Source: Paenibacillus_AB hodogayensis (GTDB lineage Bacteria > Bacillota > Bacilli > Paenibacillales > NBRC-103111). Taken from it: a stretch of 64,000 nt of DNA. The number at the start of each line of letters is the position of its first letter. Position 1 is the first letter of the stretch. Of this stretch, positions 25,863 to 33,665 are shown one piece after another. Location of the stretch: contig NZ_BAAAYO010000006.1 in the NCBI RefSeq assembly GCF_039536325.1, forward strand, positions 186,001-250,000, written 5' to 3'. Under the pieces are notes generated by a model. The model did not search any database and was not told the origin of the DNA. It was given only the letters and a program-made list of their open reading frames with translations. Both the position numbers and the translations under genes were made by a program.

Positions 25863-26819
25863 TCAAGCATGGTGGAGCGTCTGCGTCTGCGGACCCAACG
25901 TATGCGCCCAACGCAGCAGATCGAGATTGCCTCCGCTCAGGACGAGCGCCACCTTCTTGCCTTCCAACCCGAGAGAGCGGTGCATAACCGCGGCAAGAGC
26001 TACCGCGCCGGCCCCTTCGGCAAGCATCTTCGTCCGCTCCAGCAGCATGATCATCGCTCGGGCGATTTCTTCTTCGGATACGAGCGCAAACTCGTCCACG
26101 TAGCGCAGCATCATCTGCAAATTCAGCGCGCCGGGCTGCTTGACGAGCAAGCCGTCGGCGACGGAGACCGGCCGCTCCGCGCGGCTGATCTTCCCGCTTT
26201 GCCAGGAATCGAAGCCGGAGCTGGCCGTCTCCGGCTGGACCCCGATTATCCGGATAGCCGGACAGACGCTCTTGACCGCTAACGCGATGCCGGATATTAG
26301 CCCGCCTCCCCCGACGGGAACGACAATCGCATCCACATCAGGCAAATCGTCCACGATCTCCATGCCGATCGTGCCTTGCCCGGCAACGACGGACGGATCG
26401 TCAAACGCATGAATGAGCGTCGCTCCCGTGGCGCGGGCAATTCGTCCCGCTTCTTCAAACGCATCGTCATAACCGGACCCGTGTAAAATAACGTCGGACC
26501 CATAGCCTTCGGTGGCCGCTATTTTGGCATGCGGCGCCCCGCATGGCATGACCACCGTAGACGGAATGCCCGCTTGAGCGGCGGCAAGCGCCACGCCCTG
26601 CGCATGGTTACCCGCTGACGCGGTTACGACGCCGGCAGCCCGTTCGGCCGCCGACAAAGCGGCGACTTTGTTCATCGCCCCGCGCACCTTGAATGCGCCC
26701 GTTTTTTGCATATTTTCCAGCTTCAGATACAGCTCCGTCCCCGTCAACCGGCTGAACGTCTGCGAATGGACGAGCGGCGTGCGGTGCACGTGCCCGCGCA
26801 AGCGAAAGGTAGCTTGCAC
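25863..26819 (-). CDS. ilvA: Threonine dehydratase, catalytic-domain form
   Basis: PLP enzyme (318 aa) that deaminates threonine to 2-oxobutanoate, the first step to isoleucine. Seen are the PLP lysine motif KTGAFKVRGA (about 39-48), SAGNHAQGVA, the phosphate-binding VGGGGLISG and the terminal VLSGGN. It lacks the C-terminal ACT-like regulatory domain of biosynthetic IlvA, so by length it resembles TdcB or the short Firmicute form. The start is GTG after AAGGA. A T-box with an ATC specifier upstream argues for an isoleucine biosynthetic role. Confidence 0.87.
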   Translation of the reverse strand: MQATFRLRGHVHRTPLVHSQTFSRLTGTELYLKLENMQKTGAFKVRGAMNKVAALSAAERAAGVVTASAGNHAQGVALAAAQAGIPSTVVMPCGAPHAKIAATEGYGSDVILHGSGYDDAFEEAGRIARATGATLIHAFDDPSVVAGQGTIGMEIVDDLPDVDAIVVPVGGGGLISGIALAVKSVCPAIRIIGVQPETASSGFDSWQSGKISRAERPVSVADGLLVKQPGALNLQMMLRYVDEFALVSEEEIARAMIMLLERTKMLAEGAGAVALAAVMHRSLGLEGKKVALVLSGGNLDLLRWAHTLGPQTQTLHHA

Positions 26820-26883
26820 GATATCCTTGTACGTTACTGAGCAATCCCCAACTAAACCACCCCGTTATAGTGTAATGAACAAC

Positions 26884-27178
26884 AAAAAAAGCCCTCATCC
26901 CAAAAGGGACGAGAGCATTCTCGCGGTACCACCCTAATTCCGATCGTCGTTCTCCCCGTCTAAAGGCGGAAAACGGTGCATCGGCGCTTCATTCGGCATA
27001 CCATCATATGCCGTTCCTGGTAACGGTGGACATCCGTGTTCCCTACTTGCGTTCGGGTTCCATCTCCGAGGTGATTTTCCACGCCGTCTGCACATCGGCT
27101 CGCACCATACCGCCGACTCTCTGGGAACAGGGGAAAGCATGTACTCTTCCTCTTCATCGAATTTGCTCATTGGATTTG
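26884..27178 (-). ncRNA. T-box riboswitch (isoleucine specifier) upstream of ilvA
   Basis: The leader carries the T-box sequence AGGGTGGTACCGCG (26922-26935), which in the antiterminator pairs with the tRNA acceptor end. A Rho-independent terminator follows (26891-26916 stem, T7 at 26884-26890). In the stem I region GGAAAATCACCTCGGAG places an ATC (Ile) codon at 27073-27075, followed by A as usual. Low charged tRNA-Ile would turn on ilvA. Confidence 0.92.
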
Positions 27179-27184
27179 AATCTC

Positions 27185-27213
27185 AATATAGCATAACGCT
27201 GCGGGAAGTTCAA
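27185..27213 (-). promoter_or_regulatory. Sigma-A promoter of the T-box/ilvA transcript
   Basis: TTGAAC, 17-bp spacer, TATATT on the minus strand. The -35 overlaps the 3' end of the methyltransferase gene. Confidence 0.8.
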
Positions 27214-28262
27214 CGTCTTTTGCGCAAATAAACGGTCAGCTCGTCGCGGTTGTGGAACAACTGCTTCGCCTTGTGCAGCTCCATGTCCGGCTGCATTGCC
27301 CGAACCGAATCCTTTACCGTCTGGAACGGCTTGCCGTGCATCAGCTTCAGCGTAATGACGGCCGTTCCGCCTGGCTGCAGCGCAGCGAGCAGCGGAAGCA
27401 GCAGCTTGATCATCTGCTTCGGGCTCCAGCTCATATCGCATACGAGCAAATCGAACGTATCGGGAGGAAACTGCACGTCGCCCGCATTGCGCTTCAGGTG
27501 GGTGAGCCGCGGGTGGGTGAGCAGCTCGGGATGCAGCACCGCCGGATCGACGGCCGTAACCTCCGCCCCCCGCTCCAGCAGTAAGGATGTCCAGCCGCCG
27601 GGGGCCGCTCCGATATCAAGCGCCTTCCGGAAGCCGGACAAGTCAAGGCCAAAGGCGTATTCCGCCTCCAGCAGCTTGAATTTGGCCCGCGACGCCTGCC
27701 CTTCCTCCTTGCGAAACCGAACGGCTCCGCCCGGCCAATCGGACAAATTGTACTCAGGCGGCGAAATGCCGATATACGCGACTCCGTTGTTCAAGAAGAC
27801 GGAAACAATCCGCTTCGCGTCCTTGACGACCATCTCCGTTTCGTTTGCTTCCTTCAACGCCGCGGATACCGCATCCCGCAGCGCGCCCGTTTCATAGCCG
27901 GGGTGGAAGCCTTCCGCCTTGCGGATCTGCACGGCGATTGCCGCCCCGCGGTCTGCCGGATCGTAGAGCCGCACGATCGCCGAGACAATCGGCGCTATAT
28001 CTCCGTCCGTGCCCGCGCAGGCTATCTCGGCGTCGATCGGATGCATATGCCGCAGGAAAATCGGCTCCTGCCGCAAAACCGCGGCGATCGCTTCCTCGCG
28101 CCCGAGCGGAATGCGCATCGCATACGTTTCCCCGGCGATCAGTTCCGCGAATTTCGTTCCCGGCGCGAGCGCCCGCAGCTCGTCCTGCGCATAGGCCGCG
28201 AAGCCGCGGTTGGACGTGACGACGAATTGCGAGGCACCGGCGGGATGGGACTGTTCGATCAT
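27210..28262 (-). CDS. RlmM-like FtsJ-family RNA methyltransferase
   Basis: 350 aa. The N-terminal about 1-170 resembles the THUMP-containing part of RlmM (23S rRNA C2498 2'-O-methyltransferase). The C-terminal FtsJ-type Rossmann fold has the SAM motif LDIGAAPGGWTSLL (about 218), Asp in VDPAVLH, LVCDMSWSPKQ and the Lys of TLKLMHGKPF. The Firmicute members are less characterised than E. coli RlmM, so the exact rRNA target is inferred. The ATG follows GAGGTG by 8 bases. Confidence 0.78.
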   Translation of the reverse strand: MIEQSHPAGASQFVVTSNRGFAAYAQDELRALAPGTKFAELIAGETYAMRIPLGREEAIAAVLRQEPIFLRHMHPIDAEIACAGTDGDIAPIVSAIVRLYDPADRGAAIAVQIRKAEGFHPGYETGALRDAVSAALKEANETEMVVKDAKRIVSVFLNNGVAYIGISPPEYNLSDWPGGAVRFRKEEGQASRAKFKLLEAEYAFGLDLSGFRKALDIGAAPGGWTSLLLERGAEVTAVDPAVLHPELLTHPRLTHLKRNAGDVQFPPDTFDLLVCDMSWSPKQMIKLLLPLLAALQPGGTAVITLKLMHGKPFQTVKDSVRAMQPDMELHKAKQLFHNRDELTVYLRKRR

Positions 28263-28311
28263 CTTCGACGCACCTCGACTTTTTGGTTTATGACTTTAAT
28301 GATTAATGGCA

Positions 28312-29076
28312 TTAAACAACGTGAATCCACGGGCGGCCGCCGTGCCAATCGATCTCTACTGGCACTTGGTAGGCGTCCCGGAGCAGTTGGGCGGTGAGGA
28401 CGTCGTTTTTCTTGCCCTGTGCCACGATCTTGCCTTGGTCCATCAAGGCGATATGGGTGAACACCGGCACGATCTCCTCGATATGGTGCGTGACATAAAC
28501 CATCAGCAGTCCGGTTTTGCCCAGCTCTTCGATATCGGTCAGCAGCTGCTCACGCTCGTACAGATCGAGCCCGGAACAAGGCTCGTCCAAAATAAGCACC
28601 GACGGATCGGTCATCAGCGCGCGAGCCAGCATAATTTTTTTGCGCTCGCCTTGGGAAAGCGTACCGAGCGGCTGCTCCGCCACATGCGGCAGCCGAACCT
28701 GCTCCAGCTTTTCGATCGCCTTGCGCTTCACCTCGTCGGGAATATCCTGATAGAAGCGGAGGAAGCCGTACTCGCCCGTCGCCACCACTTCCCAGACCGG
28801 GTCGCGCATGGTCAGCTTTTCCATCAGCGACTGGCTGATGTAGCCGATTTTGTTGCGAACAAGCCGCAGATCGATTTCCCCGTAAGGCTGACCCAAGACG
28901 CGCACCTTGCCCGAGCTCGGGAACTGGTAGCCCGTGATCAGCTCCAGCACCGTCGTCTTGCCGGAGCCGTTTTTCCCCAATATAACCCAATTCTCGCCCT
29001 GCTTCATATGCAAATTCACATCGTTCAATATCGTGCGCTCGCCGCGAATAAAATGAATGTTGTCCAACCGGATCAT
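28312..29076 (-). CDS. ylmA: ABC transporter ATP-binding protein YlmA
   Basis: 254-aa single ABC cassette: Walker A GKNGSGKTT (about 35-43), Q-loop ISQSLM, signature LSQGERKK and Walker B VLILDEPCSGLD, switch His in THHIEE. No permease gene is adjacent, as for B. subtilis YlmA, so it may be soluble or work with a distant partner. The ATG at 29076 is chosen after AGAGGGGAAA; a long upstream open frame has no family similarity. Confidence 0.82.
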   Translation of the reverse strand: MIRLDNIHFIRGERTILNDVNLHMKQGENWVILGKNGSGKTTVLELITGYQFPSSGKVRVLGQPYGEIDLRLVRNKIGYISQSLMEKLTMRDPVWEVVATGEYGFLRFYQDIPDEVKRKAIEKLEQVRLPHVAEQPLGTLSQGERKKIMLARALMTDPSVLILDEPCSGLDLYEREQLLTDIEELGKTGLLMVYVTHHIEEIVPVFTHIALMDQGKIVAQGKKNDVLTAQLLRDAYQVPVEIDWHGGRPWIHVV

Positions 29077-29180
29077 GCTTCGCGTTTCCCCTCTCTCCCG
29101 CCAATGTCCTTTCCTTTGCCGATAGCCGGAACGAGTCCGTTCCTCGCGCTTGTCGGCGGCATCACCTATTGTAGCGCAGG

Positions 29181-29537
29181 TCAGCCCCCGTTTTCCACCC
29201 GGAATTTTCCTTCGGCGATTTCCCGCAGCGTCTCGTCCGGAACCGGATGGTTGTACAACCGCACATGTCCGGGCTTGTTCGCATACAACGACTCGTACAT
29301 AAGCCGTCTGCCCGACGCGCTGGACGTATGTAAATAAATGACCGCCGGGTACGTACGCTCGGACACGATATAACGGACGACTTCCATGCCGTTCGGCCGG
29401 TTCCAGCCTAAATCGTAGTCCAGCGAAAGCACGCGGACCGGGCTTGCCCTCAGCAGCTCCACGCACTCGTCCACATCCCGGGCCAGCACGAACCCTTGCG
29501 GACGCGGCCGGGCGTCGTCCAAATAAAGATCGATCAT
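29181..29537 (-). CDS. cREC-type (cyclic-phosphate processing) receiver-domain protein
   Basis: 118 aa, a minimal receiver-like fold. Acidic residues stand in MIDLYLDDARPRP and VLSLDYDLGWNRPNG, and there is a conserved IYLHTSSASGRRLMY. This pattern fits the cREC family (cyclic-phosphate processing receiver domain) proposed from comparative genomics, rather than a two-component regulator. The ATG overlaps the nfo stop codon (ATGA), with GGAGGGG upstream. Biochemical role unknown. Confidence 0.72.
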   Translation of the reverse strand: MIDLYLDDARPRPQGFVLARDVDECVELLRASPVRVLSLDYDLGWNRPNGMEVVRYIVSERTYPAVIYLHTSSASGRRLMYESLYANKPGHVRLYNHPVPDETLREIAEGKFRVENGG

Positions 29538-30373
29538 CGTTTCCCCTCCGCCAATCGATGCAGTTGTCGAATTTCCTGTTCGTGCGTATCGCTGCCGGCT
29601 GCCGGCGTCTCCAGCACGACCGGCAGGCGTTCGATCCATGGCGAGGCCAAGAAGCTGCGGAACGCCGTTTCGCCGATAAAGCCTTTTCCTACATTGGCAT
29701 GCCGGTCCTTGAACGATCTGCACGGGTACACCGAGTCGTTCAGATGAACCGCCTTCAGCTGCGCGAAATAGCCGAGCGCATCTCCCCGCGCCAGCACATC
29801 CGTCCAATTGCTCCCGTCCCATAGGCCGCTTGCAAACGAATGGCACGTATCCAGGCAGAAGCCTACCGCTTCCGGCCTGACGCACAGATTACGTATGCCG
29901 ACCAGTTCTTCGAGCGTCATCCCCATCCTGGCATGCTCGCCCGATTGGTTTTCGATCAGCAGCGGCGTATCGCCGCTCCATCGGTCCAGCACTTCGTTCA
30001 AAGTCGCCACAATATTTTTATAGCCGTCCAATGGATCGGACCCTTTGTAAATGCCGAAATGCACGATGATCCCCACAGAGCCGCAAGCTTCGGCGATCTC
30101 AAGGTCATTCAGCAGCGAGCGGACGACGATATCGCGCCGTTCGCCGGCTTCGACGGCCAGATTGGTCGGATACGGCGTATGGGCGATCGAGCGCATATCG
30201 TGTTCGCGGCAAAAAGCGGCGCATGCCTCGGCATCGCGACGGTCCAACGTTTTGAGCGTCAGGCTGCGCGGATTTTTCGGGAAATATTGAAACGACCGCC
30301 CGCCGATGCTGCGGGCATGCTTGGCCGCCTCCAGAAAACCGCGGCGGATGCTCACATGGGAACCGAAATACAC
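29534..30373 (-). CDS. nfo: Endonuclease IV (AP endonuclease)
   Basis: 279-aa zinc-dependent TIM-barrel nuclease of base excision repair that cleaves 5' to abasic sites. Recognised segments are GSHVSIRRGF at the N-terminus, HTPYPTNLA, IIVHFGIYKG, LIENQSG, FCLDTCHSFASG, HLNDS and RHANVGKG, which include the metal ligands. The start is GTG at 30373, 7 bases after GAAGGGGG. It lies between a glycosylase gene (Fpg/Nei) and the cREC gene, forming a base-excision repair group. Confidence 0.9.
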   Translation of the reverse strand: MYFGSHVSIRRGFLEAAKHARSIGGRSFQYFPKNPRSLTLKTLDRRDAEACAAFCREHDMRSIAHTPYPTNLAVEAGERRDIVVRSLLNDLEIAEACGSVGIIVHFGIYKGSDPLDGYKNIVATLNEVLDRWSGDTPLLIENQSGEHARMGMTLEELVGIRNLCVRPEAVGFCLDTCHSFASGLWDGSNWTDVLARGDALGYFAQLKAVHLNDSVYPCRSFKDRHANVGKGFIGETAFRSFLASPWIERLPVVLETPAAGSDTHEQEIRQLHRLAEGKR

Positions 30374-30386
30374 GCCGATTCCCCCT

Positions 30387-31196
30387 TCACCGTTGGCAGC
30401 GGGTACAATAGAATACTTTACGGGAAGCGAGCTCCTCCTGGACAAGCGGGCTTCCGCAGCGGACGCAAGGCTCGCCGCCCCTGTCATACACCGCGCAGCG
30501 GCTGTCGAAGCCGCCGGTCAGGGCGTCTCCCGGAAACAGCGGATTTTCCATATATCCCCCAAACCGGATCGCCTCCAGCAGAACGGAGCGCATGGAGCCG
30601 TAAAGCTTCCCGAACTCTTCCTCGGACAGCGACTCGATTTTGCGAATAGGCAAAATGCCGGCGTCGAAGCAAATTTCGTCCGCATAGCAGTTGCCGATGC
30701 CGGCAATCGTTTTCTGGTCGGTCATCGTCGGCTTCAGCACGGTTCGCTTGCGGCCGATCGTACGCCTCAGCTCGGCTTCCGTAAAAGAAAGCTCGAGGGG
30801 CTCCGGACCGAGCTCGGCCAGCCGGGCTTCCGCTTCCGACGAACTCCACAGATGCAAGTAGCCGAGCCTCAGCCCGATGAAATACAGGCTGCGCTCCCCG
30901 AAGGAAAGCGTAACCTGCGTCGTGCGGTCGGGCTTCTCGCTCTCGGTCCCGTAAAACATCCAGCCGCCCAGCATCAGGTGTAGCAGCAGCACATCGCCGC
31001 TGTCCAGATGAAACAGCAGATGCTTGGCCCTTCTGGCAATGCCGACGATCGTCCGTCCTTCCACCCGGCGGCGGAACGCGTCGACCGGCACGTTGATCGA
31101 TTTCTCGCGCTGCACGTCCGCTGCGACGATCGGCGTATGCAAAATGCGCTGGGCGAGCAGCGCGCGGTATGTTTCCATTTCCGGAATTTCGGGCAT
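30387..31196 (-). CDS. Fpg/Nei family DNA glycosylase
   Basis: 269 aa. The mature N-terminus PEIPEMETY supplies the catalytic Pro and Glu. RRAKHLLF holds the conserved Lys, TIAGIGNCYADEICFDAGI is the H2TH motif, and the C-terminus has a four-Cys zinc finger (CVRCGSP...YCTRC) with the conserved Arg in SRKVF. It removes oxidised bases. Whether it is MutM (8-oxoG) or a Nei-like paralogue is unclear, because the Fpg start is usually PELPEVE. The ATG at 31196 is required by the Pro1 chemistry and follows AGGAG. Confidence 0.83.
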   Translation of the reverse strand: MPEIPEMETYRALLAQRILHTPIVAADVQREKSINVPVDAFRRRVEGRTIVGIARRAKHLLFHLDSGDVLLLHLMLGGWMFYGTESEKPDRTTQVTLSFGERSLYFIGLRLGYLHLWSSSEAEARLAELGPEPLELSFTEAELRRTIGRKRTVLKPTMTDQKTIAGIGNCYADEICFDAGILPIRKIESLSEEEFGKLYGSMRSVLLEAIRFGGYMENPLFPGDALTGGFDSRCAVYDRGGEPCVRCGSPLVQEELASRKVFYCTRCQR

Positions 31197-31294
31197 AGGG
31201 TCTCCTACCTTCATCTTTCTTCCTATTTTACCCTTTTCCGGATTCGTTTCATACTCGCTCGATCCCCGCCGTCGGCCAACATACGGCAAAGGGG

Positions 31295-32122
31295 CTAAGA
31301 TAAACCGAGACGGTCCAGCAGATCGGCCAAATCCGCGCAAACGATGTCCGGCTGGGGCGTTCCTTCGATGCCGAGCAGCCGCTCCGCATTGTCCGGCGTG
31401 GCAATTCCGGTCAGCACGAGCGCCGTCCGCAGCCCGACCGCCTTCCCGGCCCCGATATCCGTCAGCGGATTATCGCCGACCGCCCATACGTTCTCCGCCG
31501 TCCCCAACCGCTCCAAAGCAAAGCGCATAATCGGCTCGTACGGCTTGCCGATCACGAGCGGTTGAATTTGCATCGCCTCCCGGATCGAAGCGGCAATCGT
31601 TCCCGCGCCGGGAAGGAGCTTGCCGTCGGCCGGAAGCAGCCGGTCCGGGTTCGTTAACACATACTCGGCCCCCGCCGCAATAAAGCCGACTGCCCGCTCC
31701 AGCTTGGCATAGGAAAATTCGCGGTCGATGCCCTGCACGACAAAGTCCGGCCGCTCGTCCTCGTCCACCAGCTCCAGGCCGGCTTCGGTCAGCGCCGCGC
31801 GCAGCCCTTCTTCGCCGATCGCGTACACGCGCCCTCCAGGCTTGCGTTCCGCCGCATAGCGGGCGGCCGCCTGCGAGGAGGTGACCACCTCCCGGGGCTC
31901 GGCTTCGATGCCGTGCTGCCGCAAATGCCCGGCGACCGCCTCGGGCGTGCGGGACGAATTGTTCGTCACGAACAAAAACGGCAGCTTCAGCTCCCTCAGC
32001 CTCTTGATAAATGCAGCCGCATGAGGGATTGGCGCATGTCCCGCGTACATCGTGCCGTCGAGATCGATCAAAAAGGCAGGCCGCTTGTCCAAGCCCGCCG
32101 TACCGCTTCGGTAATCCGTCAT
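31295..32122 (-). CDS. HAD-IIA family phosphatase (YutF/NagD-like)
   Basis: 275 aa with the HAD motifs FLIDLDGTMYAG (motif I), FVTNNSSR (motif II), VIGKPYEPI (motif III Lys) and WAVGDNPLTDIGAGKAVGL (motif IV), with a C2-type cap between II and III. Resembles B. subtilis YutF, a nucleotide or sugar phosphatase. The ATG directly follows the mrfB stop codon, so it is translationally linked to mrfAB. Confidence 0.82.
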   Translation of the reverse strand: MTDYRSGTAGLDKRPAFLIDLDGTMYAGHAPIPHAAAFIKRLRELKLPFLFVTNNSSRTPEAVAGHLRQHGIEAEPREVVTSSQAAARYAAERKPGGRVYAIGEEGLRAALTEAGLELVDEDERPDFVVQGIDREFSYAKLERAVGFIAAGAEYVLTNPDRLLPADGKLLPGAGTIAASIREAMQIQPLVIGKPYEPIMRFALERLGTAENVWAVGDNPLTDIGAGKAVGLRTALVLTGIATPDNAERLLGIEGTPQPDIVCADLADLLDRLGLS

Positions 32123-33658
32123 CTATACTCCCTCTTTCGCTCGGTGCGTTTGTTCCCGATAATCGTCCTCCTGCGAGAGCGGCAGCAGCTCCTGTTCGCC
32201 GAGATGCGCCCGTTCGCGGCTCCCCCGACTCCGTTCCGCCGCCCGCTTCCCGGCCGTACGCCCGCCCGCTCCCGTACCTCGGACAGCGCCCGCCTTTCGT
32301 TCGACCGCGTCCCGCTTCGCCCGCAGCCGCTCGACACGCTTGCGGATCGCCTGTAGCTCGTCGCCCCCGCCTTCGCCGCGCAGAGCGGACAACCTTCCGG
32401 AGGCTCTTTCCAGTGCCTGCTCCGCATAAGCAAGGGCACGCGCATAATCTTTGTCCCGGTGCTCATAAAACATCGCCAGCTCCACATAGGGCGTCAGCGA
32501 GGCTATCCGGGAACGGCGCTTGCGCTCGATCGTCCGCTCCCATAACGCCACCGCCGCCGCTAACCGGCCCTGCCGCTTGTAAAATTCCGCCGCTGGCAGC
32601 CAATAATCGGCCGCCTGATCGCTCTCCCGCTCCAGCAGCTCTCGGAACGCCTCGTCCGCTTCCGTCTCCCGCCCCAGCTTGTCGAGCCAGAGCGCCAGCC
32701 GGAACAGCTCCTCCGGCTCCATGCGCGACGTGGCGGCTTCTCCGCGCAGCAGCTTAGCCAGATGGGCCGCGAGGCAAGCCAGGGTAAGCACGTCTTTCTC
32801 GTTATGCTCGAATACGCCGGACAACAACGCCGGATCGCCTTCGGCCAAATATTGAAAATAAAGCGCCGGAGCAAGAGAGCCCGGCACATCGTCCAGCCGG
32901 CTCAATCCGAGGCGCCCCCGCTCCACCGAGCTGAGCCGGCACGAAGGCAGCGTGTTGCGCCATAAGCTGCGGGACGGATACAAAAAATCGAGATGGCTCG
33001 GATCGGTGGCTTGCTCCTTCTGCCTGTTCAAAATGTAGCGGTTTTTCAAAATCGGCCAATCGAAGCATTTGCCGTTGTACGATACAAGCGTGTCGCGTTC
33101 CGCAAGCCGTGTGCGCAAATGGTGCAGCATGGCCGCTTCCTCGGCCGGGTTGCGGATGAACAGCTGCTCGACGACGAAAGCCTGATCCTCGTAGAAACCG
33201 ATACCGACCATAAACGCCACATTACCGGCCCCTACCCCGAGACCCGTCGTTTCCGTGTCGAGAAACAGCAGACGTTCGCGATGAAGGGACGTTCCCCCAG
33301 GGGGCACCATAGCCTCCTTCGCTCCATCGTCTTCCGCACGGACCGCAACCGGGATTTTGCGGCCGCCCCGCTTTACTGCCGGAGCCGCCAACGCGGACAA
33401 GCAACCCGCTTCCCCCTGCAGCTCCCCGAGACGGTATGTACCGTGAGCATAATCCAGCGGATATTCCTTGCGCCGCATAATGAACGAGCCCCAGCCGTTG
33501 CTTTCGAGACGGGCATCGAGGCGGTCCCAGCCGGGGTCGATCCCCGGAAACGCGCTTTCCTCCGGCGAGCTTCCGCTACCCGTTCCGATCTCGTCCAGAG
33601 AGGGGCCTCCGCCGGTGCTTTTCTTGAGCCGTCCCAACCGTTCCCTGAGCAAGCTCAT
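32123..33658 (-). CDS. mrfB: MrfB exonuclease (YprB)
   Basis: 511 aa. RNase H-fold 3'-5' exonuclease with DEDD-type motifs: LFLDTETTGLG (about 130), VSYNGKCFDWPILKNRY, and HNEKDVLTLA (about 285). A TPR-like helical region at about 310-430 and a basic low-complexity tail follow. In B. subtilis MrfB works with the helicase MrfA in repair of mitomycin C adducts. The start is 7 bases after the mrfA stop, confirming the operon. Confidence 0.88.
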   Translation of the reverse strand: MSLLRERLGRLKKSTGGGPSLDEIGTGSGSSPEESAFPGIDPGWDRLDARLESNGWGSFIMRRKEYPLDYAHGTYRLGELQGEAGCLSALAAPAVKRGGRKIPVAVRAEDDGAKEAMVPPGGTSLHRERLLFLDTETTGLGVGAGNVAFMVGIGFYEDQAFVVEQLFIRNPAEEAAMLHHLRTRLAERDTLVSYNGKCFDWPILKNRYILNRQKEQATDPSHLDFLYPSRSLWRNTLPSCRLSSVERGRLGLSRLDDVPGSLAPALYFQYLAEGDPALLSGVFEHNEKDVLTLACLAAHLAKLLRGEAATSRMEPEELFRLALWLDKLGRETEADEAFRELLERESDQAADYWLPAAEFYKRQGRLAAAVALWERTIERKRRSRIASLTPYVELAMFYEHRDKDYARALAYAEQALERASGRLSALRGEGGGDELQAIRKRVERLRAKRDAVERKAGAVRGTGAGGRTAGKRAAERSRGSRERAHLGEQELLPLSQEDDYREQTHRAKEGV

Positions 33659-33665
33659 CGCTTCG

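Noticed and set aside
27001..27196. Short reading frames within the T-box leader
   Set aside because: They lie inside a clear T-box element and lack ribosome sites.
29077..29466. 130-residue N-terminal extension of YlmA
   Set aside because: Arg/Gly-rich, no known domain, and AGAGGGGAAA precedes the ATG at 29076, where the ABC domain begins.
29537..29885. N-terminal extension of the cREC protein
   Set aside because: The extended frame overlaps nfo antisense-like in another frame, is low in family similarity, and a good ribosome site precedes the internal ATG at 29537.
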